Assembly (NCBI GenBank): GCA_002371625.1
Contig: DFFV01000098.1
Location: 5,669 to 69,668, forward strand
From: Ruminococcus sp. UBA3767
GTDB lineage: Bacteria > Bacillota > Clostridia > Oscillospirales > Ruminococcaceae
Length of the DNA stretch: 64,000 nt
Reading direction: 5' to 3'
Shown here one piece after another: positions 25,968 through 35,096 of the stretch. Both the position numbers and the translations under genes were made by a program. Within the stretch, counting starts at the first letter, position 1. The number at the start of each line of letters is the position of its first letter. The notes beneath the pieces were generated by a model. The model was not told the origin of the DNA, did no database searches, and was given only the letters and a program-made list of their open reading frames with translations.

Positions 25968-28494
25968 ATGCGCAGGCTTTTCCTATCGCTGAGGCAAGGC
26001 TGTCGGGCACTGCACCCGTACCACCGAAGATGCATAGGTTCTCTGCTTTTTTATTTTTCAGATATGAGGTCTGCTCGCTGTTGAGGTTGCCGTCTGCAAG
26101 GAACAGCGGTGCTGATCTTTGTGCTGCAAGCACTCCGCCCGAAAGCGCATCGGGAAAATCCGATCCCTTTGCGATACAAATGGTCTTGCCCGAAAGCTCA
26201 GATGCAAAGATGCTGTTCACCTGAACGCAGGTGGAATATCTGTTCTGCCCTGCTACCCTTGCGGAAAAACCGATGCCCAGCGCTTTGTGGACTTTTTTGA
26301 CCATAGCTTCCGAGATGACTCCCGTTCCGCCGATGAAATAGACATTTTCAACGCAGTTCAATGCCTTGAGCTTTGCAAGGTAGGCTGCGGTATCGCTGTT
26401 AAGCTCGCCGTCTGTCGTCAGGTACAGCATAGGTGCTTTTTTGATAGCAGCTACTGTGCTGGCTGAAAGAGCATCGGCAAAATTCATACCATAGACAAGG
26501 AAAATATCCTTGGGGGCAGGGTTGACTTTTTCAGCTATCGAAACTGCCGTGCCAAAGCGTGCTTTTCCTGCTGCACGGGAAACGTTCAGTCCCATATCTG
26601 CAAGCTGCTTTTCTACGCTGCCCGAAACTGCGCCTTCACCGCCGAGAATGATTATGTTTTTTGCGTTAAGCCTTTTTATCTCGGAAAGTGCCGCAGGATC
26701 AAGGGTATCCTTGCCTGTCAGCAGGATAGGCGCTTTATTGACATCCGCAAGTGCAACTCCTGCAAGTGCATCGGCAAAGGTCATGCCGTTTGCAAGAACA
26801 ACGGTGTCCGCTTTTTGCGGATATGCCGCCTGCGAGATAGCTGCCGCAGTTTCATATCTTCCCTTTCCTGCATAGCGCTTAACGGCATTTGCGATGCCCT
26901 GCGTTTCTCTTGCTCCGCACACGGTACAGCTCCTTGTCCGGAGCCGTGTGCCTTTGGCGATGTCAAATCCGCTGTTTATCCAGCTGCCGTATTTATGCCC
27001 TGCTGCAATGTATTCACTAATGGTGTTGGTGTACTTCTGACTTCCAAACGAAAGCGAAGCGGTATAGGTCGCAGTGCCCGGCTTAGTACAGGAATTTGTG
27101 GTCTTGCTGCTGCTTATCATATTGGCTTTTACGGTCGTTTTCAGGTGACATACCGAGCAGGTGAAATCCGCAGACGCACTGCTGCGGTCCTGTGACCAGC
27201 TCCACACAGGCTCGCCGTAGGAATGACCGAGCGGATTTTTTATATCCGTTTTATAGCTATCGCCGCACTTTATACACAGGTGCAGTGTATAGCCCTGCTG
27301 AGTACAATCGGGGCGGACAGTTGTGAGGGTATAGCTGTGTGTGCAGGAGGATGCGGCTTTCTCGTAGTTGCTTTTGGGGATATCAGGGAGCTTATAATGG
27401 AAGTTCCAAGGATTGTCGTATTCGTCAGGTGATCTTACACCCGTTGACGAATCAGAGGGAGTATGTTTTTTATAGAACGACTCGGTACCTACCGCAAAAT
27501 AATCGTGCTTCAGATAGTTGCCCGGCTTATCGGGGATACCTGTAACAGGATCGTCCCAGGTAGTATCAACATAATAGTACCTGTTATCGTCCATTTTAAC
27601 GACATTCCACGCATGACCTCCGCCGTTGCCCGTTCCGTGTGCATAGGCGCAGTCACCGCCGTAATAGTTTACAAGCATCTCATAAGCTCTTGAATAGCCC
27701 TCGCACACGGCGCTGTTTTTATCCACTATGCCGATTATGGTATGTGCCCAGTCCTCGCTCTGCGGTGTGGTCGTGCCCGGTTTAAAGGCATAATCAGACA
27801 TATTTATTATCTTATCGTGTATAAAAAGCGCTTTATCATAGCGTGTGGTTTTCTGCGCTGCACCGCTGTAAAGGTCGATATACGCCTGAATGCGTTTATC
27901 TGCTGCACGGCGCTGTGCAGCCGTCATGCCGACGTATTCGTTCCTCACGGTCGTATATATATACCCGGAGCTTGAACCGCCAAGTGCATAGGTGAAAAGC
28001 AGCATCGGCTGGGCATCACGCAGGGCGACAAATGTGCACTTCGCCTCCATCTGTGACAGCCCGAAGTTCGTATATGTGATATTATATCGTGAAGCCAGAT
28101 CATCATCGCCATACCACACCTGTTCAAAGTAGGTGTTCATATAGTCAAAGAACGCTTTCATCTTGCTGCCGTTGGTGTAATTATCAAGGCTCTGCCTTAC
28201 ATACGGGCTGACTATCTTTGACATCAGCGTTGGCGATGAAGTGAGTGAAAGCCCGTTGAATGAAGGCGGTATCGCAATATCGCCAAGCAAAGCAGGTGCA
28301 GTGAATGCCTCGTTCGGCAGCACCTCGACCGAGCCTTGCGGCAATTCATATTTTCCGCCGTTTTCCTCACTTACAGCACTTACAAGCAGGTTATCGCTTC
28401 CGTTCTCAGCCGAAGCTGACAGCTGTGCAGGCAGGCTTCCCAAAGCCAGACACAGCGAAAGCATCACAGAAACAAGTCGTTTTTTTAGCATCAT
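25966..28494 (-). CDS. Secreted transglutaminase-like protein with CWB2 cell-wall-binding repeats
   Basis: 842 residues. A signal peptide (residues 1-29) is followed by a transglutaminase-like domain at about 210-330, with the triad C264 (SAVCEGYSRA), H294 (GGGHAWNVV) and D310 (YYYVDTTWDD). Next come a Cys-rich stretch with CxxC pairs (about 385-520) and three CWB2 repeats (about 540-842; RFGTAVSIAEK, NFADALSASTVA, IIILGGEGAVS). CWB2 modules bind anionic wall polymer in Clostridioides S-layer proteins. The protein therefore probably sits on the wall and cleaves or cross-links proteins or peptides there. The start at 28494 follows GGAG, 31 bases after the flavin reductase gene. Confidence 0.92.
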   Translation of the reverse strand: MMLKKRLVSVMLSLCLALGSLPAQLSASAENGSDNLLVSAVSEENGGKYELPQGSVEVLPNEAFTAPALLGDIAIPPSFNGLSLTSSPTLMSKIVSPYVRQSLDNYTNGSKMKAFFDYMNTYFEQVWYGDDDLASRYNITYTNFGLSQMEAKCTFVALRDAQPMLLFTYALGGSSSGYIYTTVRNEYVGMTAAQRRAADKRIQAYIDLYSGAAQKTTRYDKALFIHDKIINMSDYAFKPGTTTPQSEDWAHTIIGIVDKNSAVCEGYSRAYEMLVNYYGGDCAYAHGTGNGGGHAWNVVKMDDNRYYYVDTTWDDPVTGIPDKPGNYLKHDYFAVGTESFYKKHTPSDSSTGVRSPDEYDNPWNFHYKLPDIPKSNYEKAASSCTHSYTLTTVRPDCTQQGYTLHLCIKCGDSYKTDIKNPLGHSYGEPVWSWSQDRSSASADFTCSVCHLKTTVKANMISSSKTTNSCTKPGTATYTASLSFGSQKYTNTISEYIAAGHKYGSWINSGFDIAKGTRLRTRSCTVCGARETQGIANAVKRYAGKGRYETAAAISQAAYPQKADTVVLANGMTFADALAGVALADVNKAPILLTGKDTLDPAALSEIKRLNAKNIIILGGEGAVSGSVEKQLADMGLNVSRAAGKARFGTAVSIAEKVNPAPKDIFLVYGMNFADALSASTVAAIKKAPMLYLTTDGELNSDTAAYLAKLKALNCVENVYFIGGTGVISEAMVKKVHKALGIGFSARVAGQNRYSTCVQVNSIFASELSGKTICIAKGSDFPDALSGGVLAAQRSAPLFLADGNLNSEQTSYLKNKKAENLCIFGGTGAVPDSLASAIGKACA

Positions 28495-28525
28495 GCATCA
28501 CTCCGCTCATTTAATAAGAGTATTT

Positions 28526-29101
28526 TCAATCAACTTTCATGCAGGCTATCTCGCTTTCGGCAGCTGCAATTATAGCCTGCTCATCAGCCCCGACGATATC
28601 AAGTCCTGCGGCTTTTATCAGCCTGACATCGCTTATGCCGTAAAACCCCTGCGCCAGCGCTTTTACATAGCCAAAGCCAAACTCCTGTGGAACATAGCAG
28701 CCGCCTGCGGTCATAACATAAAACAGCTTTTCAGCCCTGCAAAGCCCCTGCGGTGTTCCCTGCTCGGTGTATTTAAAGGTAATGCCGAGCACATTTATCT
28801 GCTCAAAATACTGCTTGAGCGCAGCCGGGAACGAAAGATCCCAGTAAGGCGCTGCAACAACGATAGTTTGCGCCTTTGCAAACTGCTGCGCAAGTGCGAA
28901 CATCGGCTCTGTGAACCTGCGCTGTGCGATAAGGCGGTCACGCTGCAAAAGAAACGCTTCATCAGCCAAGGGGAAACTGACATCGGTCAGGCGCACCTCA
29001 TCATAAGGACTTCCGAGCTTTTCAAGCAGCTTTTCCGCCAGATACGCAGTTCTTGAATCACTTCTCACACAGGCATTTATATACAAAACAGGCTCACCCA
29101 T
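28526..29101 (-). CDS. Flavodoxin-fold NAD(P)H-dependent oxidoreductase
   Basis: 191 residues of the flavodoxin-2 / FMN-dependent NADH:quinone (azo) reductase type. The N-terminal strand and phosphate loop read VLYINACVRSDSRTAYLAEK, the middle holds VVAAPYWDLSFPAALKQYFEQ, and MTAGGCY precedes the second flavin loop. It is cytoplasmic, with no signal. It should reduce quinones or azo-type compounds with NAD(P)H. The transglutaminase-CWB2 gene follows after 31 bases and may be co-transcribed, though the functions have no obvious link. AGGAGGGA precedes the ATG. Confidence 0.85.
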   Translation of the reverse strand: MGEPVLYINACVRSDSRTAYLAEKLLEKLGSPYDEVRLTDVSFPLADEAFLLQRDRLIAQRRFTEPMFALAQQFAKAQTIVVAAPYWDLSFPAALKQYFEQINVLGITFKYTEQGTPQGLCRAEKLFYVMTAGGCYVPQEFGFGYVKALAQGFYGISDVRLIKAAGLDIVGADEQAIIAAAESEIACMKVD

Positions 29102-29146
29102 TCGTATTCCCTCCTATCAACACTTAAAACACTTCTATATGAGAAT

Positions 29147-29175
29147 AATATAGCACATTCCCCAAAGTTTTTAAA
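29147..29175 (-). promoter_or_regulatory. Weak promoter of the flavin reductase gene
   Basis: Minus strand TTTAAA (29175-29170), 17 bases, TATATT (29152-29147). Confidence 0.4.
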
Positions 29176-29229
29176 GAGGAGGCCTGCTTTTTTGTAGGAC
29201 TGCATAATACGCTGTGGGTGTTTTTGTGC

Positions 29230-29277
29230 AAAAAAATGCACGGCAGGTGCGGTATTTCCACACACTTCCCGTGCATT
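29230..29277 (-). terminator. Terminator of the LRR-CWB2 gene
   Basis: Stem AATGCACGG/CCGTGCATT with an inner GTGTGG-type stem, then seven T on the minus strand. Confidence 0.85.
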
Positions 29278-29302
29278 TCACTATTATTTTGTATTTACTT
29301 TT

Positions 29303-32116
29303 TCACACGATGCTTCTTGCTATCTCCTCACCGAGCTTATCGGGGACTGCGCCCTTTCCGCCCAAAATGTACATATTCCTTGGTTTAAAAGCTGCAAGGA
29401 ACTTTTTCTGGTCAGCACTGAGCGTGCCGTCTGCAAGGAACATAGGTGAAAGTGAATCCGCAGCAAAAACTCCGCCTGCAAGCGCATCGGGGAATGTCAT
29501 GCCCGTTGCAACGCAGATCCCGTTACCCGAGAAAGCACTTTTGAACGTAGTGTTTACGGCTGTGCAGGTCTCATATCTGTTTGCGCCCCATACTCTCTGC
29601 GCTGTTTTCAAGCCGACCGCCTGCGCTGCCTTGGTGAGCATACTGTCGCTGATGACACCGCTGCCGCCGATAACATAGGCATCTGTGATATGTCCCTTTA
29701 CAGTTTTCAGGTACGCCATAGTTTCAGCATCTATCCCGCCGTTTGTGGGAAGGTAGATTATAGGTGCTTTTTTCCTTGCTGCAACAGGGCTTACCGAAAG
29801 TGCATCGGCAAAATTAAAGCCGTAAACGAAGAATATCTCCTTTGGTATACCGCTGCTTTTTGAAGCTATCGCAGCGGCTGTGCCGAAACGTGTTTTTCCT
29901 GCCAGACGAACGATGTTCTCTTTTTTGATGCCCAGCTTGATAACAGGATCGACTACCTTCTGACTTATCGCACCTTCTCCGCCAAGAACGTAGACCTTTG
30001 AGGCTTTAAGGCGCTTTATCTCATTGAGCACCTCCGGAGCTATACTGTCCTTGCCCGTGAGCAGTATCGGTGCGCCGATATTCTGTGCAAACGGTACGCC
30101 TGCAAGTGCATCGGCAAATTCCGCTCCCTGCGCAAGCACGACAGCGTCTGCGAACGGATAGATGCTTGATATGCTGACTGCTGTTTTATATCTGTCTGCT
30201 CCGTAAAGGCGGTCTATACTCACATATATTTCGCTCTTTTTGCCGCACACAGTGCAGCTCATAGTTCTTACAGCTTCTCCGAAAGTCTTGCCCGGCATTG
30301 TTACGGTCACCGTTCCGCCGTTGAACTTATGACCTGCCGGCTTTGTCTGCTCCCACACTTCCTCACCGCAAGCTGCACACACACGGACATTATAGCCGTC
30401 ATCTACACAGGAGGACGAAAATACATGGTTTGCCAAAAGCTCATGAGTGCTTTGCGTGGTGGAAGGATTATCGACCACCTTTCCGCAGGTCATGCAGATA
30501 GTTTTTTTGACGTTATGTGTTACACATTTATTTATCTTTTTTGTTTCGGTCGTTGTGAAAGTAGTGGAATGTGCACAGGCAGCTATCTCCTTGAAAGCGA
30601 TGCCATCATTTGTACACTCCCGCTTTGCCTCGCTTCCGTTATAGCCATAGCACACGAAGTTGTTGTTTTTCACAACAGTGCCCGGACCGCTTTTATTATA
30701 ACCGAAAGCATGATAGCCGATGTACGAAGTGCCCGCAGGAACGGTGAGCCTTTTGAGCGCTGTGCAGTTATTAAAGGCATTTTTCTCGATAGATTGAACT
30801 GTCACAGGCAGTGTGAGCGCTGTGAGCTTGGTGTTATCCTCAAATGCGCTGGCCTGTATCGTCAGGAGTCCCGAGGGCAGCGCTTTGGTAGGCGCATATC
30901 CGCTCGGGCAATGATAGAGGATCGTTTTATCCTTATTGTAAAGGATATTATCATCAACAACAAAGCTCTTGTTACCCGAGGCAACAGTTACGACAGTTTT
31001 ACTCGGAACGAACCCGGTGGTATCTATATATGTCAATGAAGCAGGCAGGTTCAGCATAGATATGCCCGATCCTGCCAGGGCGTCGGTACCGATACCCTGA
31101 AGACCTTCATTGAGCTTGATCGTTTTTAATGTGCTTTTGAACTTAGAATAAGATGAGATATACTTTATTGATGACGGCAGTGCAAGAGATATCCCTGTGT
31201 AGCTTTGTGCATCATAAAGCACACTGCCCAGTATCACAAGCCCTTTGTTATTTGCACGGCTCTTTTTTTCCTGTTCGGTATACCAGGGAACCTCATCAAA
31301 GCAATGCTCCATTTTGGTTAAGGTGCCCGGCAGGCTCACACTTGTGAGTGCGGTGCATCTGTCAAAAGCGCCCTTGCTTATAGTTGTTGTTCCCTCGGGA
31401 ATGGTTATGCTTTTGAGCGAGGTGCATCTTATAAATGCGTTTTCACCTATTTCACGAAGCCCCTTGGCAAGCGTGACGGATGTAAGCGAGGCGCACTCCT
31501 GGAAAGCAGCGGAACCAATGATCTTTACGTTTGATGGCACGCTTATGCTTTTAAGCCCCGACCGTGCAAACGCACCCGACCTGATATTTACGACTTTAGA
31601 TGGGATATTTACAGATGTGAGCGAGGTACAGCCACTAAAGGCACTATGACCTATATACTCTATGGTGCCGGGGAGCTTTATATTTTTCAGCTTTGGACAG
31701 TCGATGAAAGCCTGGTCATCGAGCACGAATACTCCCTCGGGAATTACCACCGTTTCAAGCGATTTGCAATCAGCAAATGCGCCGCCGTAGCTTACCAGCT
31801 TTTTGGGAAGCGTGACCTTTTTAAGATTAGGCGCTTCTTTAAACGAGCCCGAATCTATTCCTGCAACAGGCAGACCGTCGATCTTATCGGGTATCACCAG
31901 CTCACTCAGCGAGCCTGTGTAACCGGTGATGATAATATACGCAGGCTTCTTGGATACGACATTGCCTTCATACTTTCTGTATGTAAGCGATGCGGGAATC
32001 GATGCTGCGGACGCAGTTATCTGTGTGCTCTCGCTTACAGCGCTCTGCTCAGAATATGAAAAGCAGCCAAAAACCATGCTTAGTGCAAGCGCAAATGACA
32101 AAACCCTCTTTTTCAT
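29303..32116 (-). CDS. Secreted leucine-rich-repeat (BspA-like) protein with CWB2 repeats
   Basis: 937 residues. A signal peptide (1-38) is followed by about fifteen BspA-type LRR_5 repeats at 55-480 (repeating pattern AF..C.SL.SV..P..). A Cys-containing spacer region (CxxC pairs, 510-630) comes next, then three CWB2 repeats (about 640-937). The LRR part of such proteins binds host or bacterial surface ligands, and CWB2 holds the protein on the wall. The start follows AGGGGGAGA, 32 bases after the vanW gene, so it may be the last gene of a 34188-29303 operon. Its CWB2 half is parallel to that of the transglutaminase protein. Confidence 0.92.
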   Translation of the reverse strand: MKKRVLSFALALSMVFGCFSYSEQSAVSESTQITASAASIPASLTYRKYEGNVVSKKPAYIIITGYTGSLSELVIPDKIDGLPVAGIDSGSFKEAPNLKKVTLPKKLVSYGGAFADCKSLETVVIPEGVFVLDDQAFIDCPKLKNIKLPGTIEYIGHSAFSGCTSLTSVNIPSKVVNIRSGAFARSGLKSISVPSNVKIIGSAAFQECASLTSVTLAKGLREIGENAFIRCTSLKSITIPEGTTTISKGAFDRCTALTSVSLPGTLTKMEHCFDEVPWYTEQEKKSRANNKGLVILGSVLYDAQSYTGISLALPSSIKYISSYSKFKSTLKTIKLNEGLQGIGTDALAGSGISMLNLPASLTYIDTTGFVPSKTVVTVASGNKSFVVDDNILYNKDKTILYHCPSGYAPTKALPSGLLTIQASAFEDNTKLTALTLPVTVQSIEKNAFNNCTALKRLTVPAGTSYIGYHAFGYNKSGPGTVVKNNNFVCYGYNGSEAKRECTNDGIAFKEIAACAHSTTFTTTETKKINKCVTHNVKKTICMTCGKVVDNPSTTQSTHELLANHVFSSSCVDDGYNVRVCAACGEEVWEQTKPAGHKFNGGTVTVTMPGKTFGEAVRTMSCTVCGKKSEIYVSIDRLYGADRYKTAVSISSIYPFADAVVLAQGAEFADALAGVPFAQNIGAPILLTGKDSIAPEVLNEIKRLKASKVYVLGGEGAISQKVVDPVIKLGIKKENIVRLAGKTRFGTAAAIASKSSGIPKEIFFVYGFNFADALSVSPVAARKKAPIIYLPTNGGIDAETMAYLKTVKGHITDAYVIGGSGVISDSMLTKAAQAVGLKTAQRVWGANRYETCTAVNTTFKSAFSGNGICVATGMTFPDALAGGVFAADSLSPMFLADGTLSADQKKFLAAFKPRNMYILGGKGAVPDKLGEEIARSIV

Positions 32117-32148
32117 TTTTCTCCCCCTTGATCCCTTATGTGTGCGGT

Positions 32149-32982
32149 TTACTCTCTGATAAGCTCGTTTGGTATCAGATCGTAATCAAACATTACCTCG
32201 GAATGATTATCCCTGATAAGCGTTCTGTCAACAAGTTCGCCTGTTTCACGATCCTTTGTAACTTTATAGATTTTCGAGATACGGAAATACTTATCATCTT
32301 CCTTTGCAAAGTGGTGATCCTGCTCGTCTATCTCGTATGTCCACGGAAACTGCACGCTGCTTCTCAGCTCGCCTTTAAGCTCGCCGTCCTCACACCACAC
32401 GCACAGCTGGAACGGATAGTTGGTAGTATTCTTGAAACGGAAGTCGATATAATTATAGCACACCGATGTTCCTGCGCTCATCGGTACTCTTGCTCCCTCA
32501 TCGGGTGCAAGTGCATCGGAATGGGTGTGGAACTCGGTAACAGTGAGCGGACTGTGTATTACAAGCAGATGTATTGTATTTGCAAGGTTGCAAAGCCCTC
32601 CGCCCAGTCCCGGGGTGAGCTTGTTCGCAGAGATTATCCTGCCGTCCTTATAGCCCTTGCGCTTGGTTATCTTTCCTACCGTGCGCCAGAAGGAGAACGT
32701 TTCGCCCGGCCTTATAACTATGCCGTTTATCTTTTTTGAAGCGATGTCGATATTGACCGCCTTATTTTCCTGCAAAACGGGATCTATGCCCTTGCCCTTT
32801 TTGATAAGGTGGTTGCTGTGTTCGGACACAACGACACGCAGTCTTTTTCTTGTCTGTCCCTTGGCAAAAACATCCTTGCCCAGATAATCCTTGATGTACC
32901 TTTTCAGTTTTTCCTTTGATTCTGAGATCGCATAGGTCACGGGGTTGAGATCACAAAACAAAACATCTTTCTTCCAAAGCAT
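32149..32982 (-). CDS. VanW-family protein
   Basis: About 277 residues from the ATG at 32982, which lies two bases after the stop of the HAD gene, with GAGGAG 12 bases upstream. A start at 33051 would overlap that gene by 67 bases. The VanW core is clear: PGETFSFWRTVG, GGGLCNLANTIHLL, HTHSDAL and SVCYNYIDFRFKN. VanW proteins occur in glycopeptide-resistance clusters and in many Firmicutes genomes, but their biochemical function is not settled. No signal peptide is visible. It sits in a run of cell-surface genes, which fits a role in wall or surface-polymer metabolism. Confidence 0.88.
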   Translation of the reverse strand: MLWKKDVLFCDLNPVTYAISESKEKLKRYIKDYLGKDVFAKGQTRKRLRVVVSEHSNHLIKKGKGIDPVLQENKAVNIDIASKKINGIVIRPGETFSFWRTVGKITKRKGYKDGRIISANKLTPGLGGGLCNLANTIHLLVIHSPLTVTEFHTHSDALAPDEGARVPMSAGTSVCYNYIDFRFKNTTNYPFQLCVWCEDGELKGELRSSVQFPWTYEIDEQDHHFAKEDDKYFRISKIYKVTKDRETGELVDRTLIRDNHSEVMFDYDLIPNELIRE

Positions 32983-32984
32983 TT

Positions 32985-33521
32985 TTACTTTCCACTCCTC
33001 AAAATATCTCCAAGTCTGTGTCTGTATTTTCTCCTGTGCTTCCATGTCCACATAACAAAGTATTCTATATAGCGCCTTTTTCCAATATGCTTTTCGCCCG
33101 GCAGTCTTATAAAGTGTACAAGGATACTTGCCAGCCCTGCATTGTTAGCGCCTTTTATATCAGTTACTATCTGGTCGCCTATGCACACGACCTTGTCCTT
33201 TGGCTCTCCCAGAAGCTCAACCGCCTTGAGAAAGCCCTTGGGATCGGGTTTTCCTGCATCACAGATATACTGTGTTCTGATATTTTTATTGAATCTCTCT
33301 ACCCTGCTCTTTTCATTATCCGACAGCAGTATAGTTTTAAAGCCCAGCTTATGAAGCCAGGCAAAAAAAGAGTCTACCTTTGGGGTAGAATCATCTCCGT
33401 GATGAACAAGCGTATTGTCCACATCAAATATCAATCCTGTATAGCCCATCTGAGCGAGCTTTTTATAATCTATTGCAAAGACGTTCCTTGCATACTCATA
33501 GGGGTAGAATTCCTTCAGCAT
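32985..33521 (-). CDS. YqeG-family HAD phosphatase
   Basis: 178 residues from the ATG at 33521, one base after the preceding stop and behind GGAGAG. HAD motif I is FDVDNTLVHH (near residue 33), motif II is LSDNE, the Lys is in GKPDPKGF and motif IV is CIGDQIVTDI. This is the compact type IIIA HAD fold without a large cap, matching YqeG of Bacillus, which is related to phosphatidylglycerophosphate phosphatases. It is likely cytoplasmic or membrane-peripheral. It is part of the tight 34188-32149 group. Confidence 0.88.
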   Translation of the reverse strand: MLKEFYPYEYARNVFAIDYKKLAQMGYTGLIFDVDNTLVHHGDDSTPKVDSFFAWLHKLGFKTILLSDNEKSRVERFNKNIRTQYICDAGKPDPKGFLKAVELLGEPKDKVVCIGDQIVTDIKGANNAGLASILVHFIRLPGEKHIGKRRYIEYFVMWTWKHRRKYRHRLGDILRSGK

Positions 33522-33522
33522 A

Positions 33523-34188
33523 CTAACTCTCCATATACTCACAAACTGTGTTGATCTGCTGGCAGATATCGTCGCCGAAACACTTATCGAAAAATCCGCT
33601 GCCGATAGTGAATGCCGCAGGATTTATGCGCTTTATCTCATCAAGTCTTTCAAAGCTGTTAACGCTGCCCGCAACGCACACAGGTGCATTGACACCTGAA
33701 ACGAAGTCATCTATAAGCTCCTTGGCATCGCCTGTATATCTGTATCCCAGCAGGTCGATACCGTAAACGCCCTTTTCGAGATAGCTTTCAGCCTGTGAGA
33801 TCATTTCCTGCACATCCCCCTCAAGCACTGTCGGGCGCTCCCTGAGCTTACCCACGAACGGACAGTATTTCATTCCGTTTTGCTTGCATATCTCATTTAC
33901 CTCATCACAGTAGACCGTTCCCATAAGAATATCGCAGCCGCAGGCAACGGCTTTTTTTGCGCCCTCGATACACTCTTCCTTGGTGTATGCCACTACCTCC
34001 ATTGCGATCTTCTTTCCGTAGAATTTCATGATGCTGCTGAGCTTTTTCATTTCCTCAAGCGGCAGCGGCTCTTCCTTAAAGCCCCAGTAGTCCGCCTTGC
34101 TGTCCTTGCAGCGCATAAATGTCTCATAAGCCTTATCTATGGTTTTATCATTATATGTAAGCATTACTATCAACTCTGTCTTATTCAT
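33523..34188 (-). CDS. TIM-barrel protein of unknown substrate
   Basis: 222 residues from the ATG at 34188 (AGGAGAATGGTG upstream). The strand-helix pattern reads like a (beta/alpha)8 barrel: LIVMLTYND, ADYWGFKE, IAMEVVAYT, CDILMGTVY, YGIDLLGYRY, PVCVAGSVNS and AFTIGSGFFDKCF. The last glycine-rich strands resemble phosphate-binding loops of NanE- or HisA-like enzymes. I cannot assign the reaction. A consensus promoter lies at 34223-34251, and the YqeG gene starts one base after its stop. Confidence 0.7.
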   Translation of the reverse strand: MNKTELIVMLTYNDKTIDKAYETFMRCKDSKADYWGFKEEPLPLEEMKKLSSIMKFYGKKIAMEVVAYTKEECIEGAKKAVACGCDILMGTVYCDEVNEICKQNGMKYCPFVGKLRERPTVLEGDVQEMISQAESYLEKGVYGIDLLGYRYTGDAKELIDDFVSGVNAPVCVAGSVNSFERLDEIKRINPAAFTIGSGFFDKCFGDDICQQINTVCEYMES

Positions 34189-34222
34189 CACCATTCTCCT
34201 CAAAAAATCAATTTCAAATTTT

Positions 34223-34251
34223 ATTATAGCACATTGCGTGCCGTTTGTCAA
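34223..34251 (-). promoter_or_regulatory. Promoter of the 34188-32149 gene group
   Basis: Minus strand TTGACA (34251-34246), 17 bases, TATAAT (34228-34223): full consensus. Confidence 0.85.
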
Positions 34252-34475
34252 TTTCTCGGTTTTCGGGGAGATTTCTGTAAAAAGCAGTAAAAATGCTGCA
34301 CTTTAATTTCGTGGTGCGCTGCTTGTTTTACAAGCTCTGCGGTTTTGTTAAACCTTTTGCTTAATCCTCCCTGCAACTATATATATTACTATCCGATCAT
34401 TAGATTTTTATTAGCTTTTTATAAGGATTTGATTAGAATTGGTCATTTTAAGTATAAGATCAGGTCAGAGCGATA

Positions 34476-35078
34476 CTATTTTTGTTTTTCAAGTTCCTTT
34501 AACACGTCTGAGGCTGAAGGGGCTGTGCTGGGCACTACCCTGAATTTTATCATAGCCTCGGGTTTTCCGAATCGGAAGAATACCAGCGCATAGGTGCCTG
34601 TTGAACCGCCTTTTTCCTTTTCAACTTTCATACCGCCCAGATCGCCGTAGTTGCTTTCATCGGGGTACTGATCTTCAAGGCTTTTGTCGATGCACGAATG
34701 CTTTATCTCGTCCTCGGTGATGCTTTTGTAGTCCTTGCCGTCCTCATACTTCACGATATAGCTTTTAAAAGTATCTCTCGTTGAGGATTTTATATAGACC
34801 TCAAACCATTCGTTCAGCTCAAATTCGTAGCACTCGCTGATTTCAGAGAACCCGTGATCCTGCACGATCTTCTCGATCTCGGGATCGTCACGCCACATTG
34901 CCTGGTGCTCCAGCTGTATGCCCGTGATAACGGTCGAGCCGTAAGGCGTTAACGCTTCGAGCTTGCCAAGATCTCCTCTTTTATCGCCGCTGCTGCTTTC
35001 ATCGTCAAAGCAGGCAGTGCACATAACGCACATAACGACTGCCATAAACAGCACCGATAATCTCTTTGTAAGTTTCAT
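34476..35078 (-). CDS. Lipoprotein of unknown function
   Basis: 200 residues with a lipoprotein signal (KRLSVLFMAVVMCVMCTAC, lipid-modified Cys at about 23) and an acidic Ser-rich linker (FDDESSSGDKRGD). The small soluble domain of mixed strands and helices includes GSTVITGIQLEH and YALVFFRFGKPEAMIKFRV. I do not recognise the family. It starts 18 bases after the DUF4261 gene and is probably its operon partner. No terminator can be named downstream; the 280 bases to 34188 hold only the next promoter. Confidence 0.7.
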   Translation of the reverse strand: MKLTKRLSVLFMAVVMCVMCTACFDDESSSGDKRGDLGKLEALTPYGSTVITGIQLEHQAMWRDDPEIEKIVQDHGFSEISECYEFELNEWFEVYIKSSTRDTFKSYIVKYEDGKDYKSITEDEIKHSCIDKSLEDQYPDESNYGDLGGMKVEKEKGGSTGTYALVFFRFGKPEAMIKFRVVPSTAPSASDVLKELEKQK

Positions 35079-35096
35079 ACTATTTCCCCGTTTATC

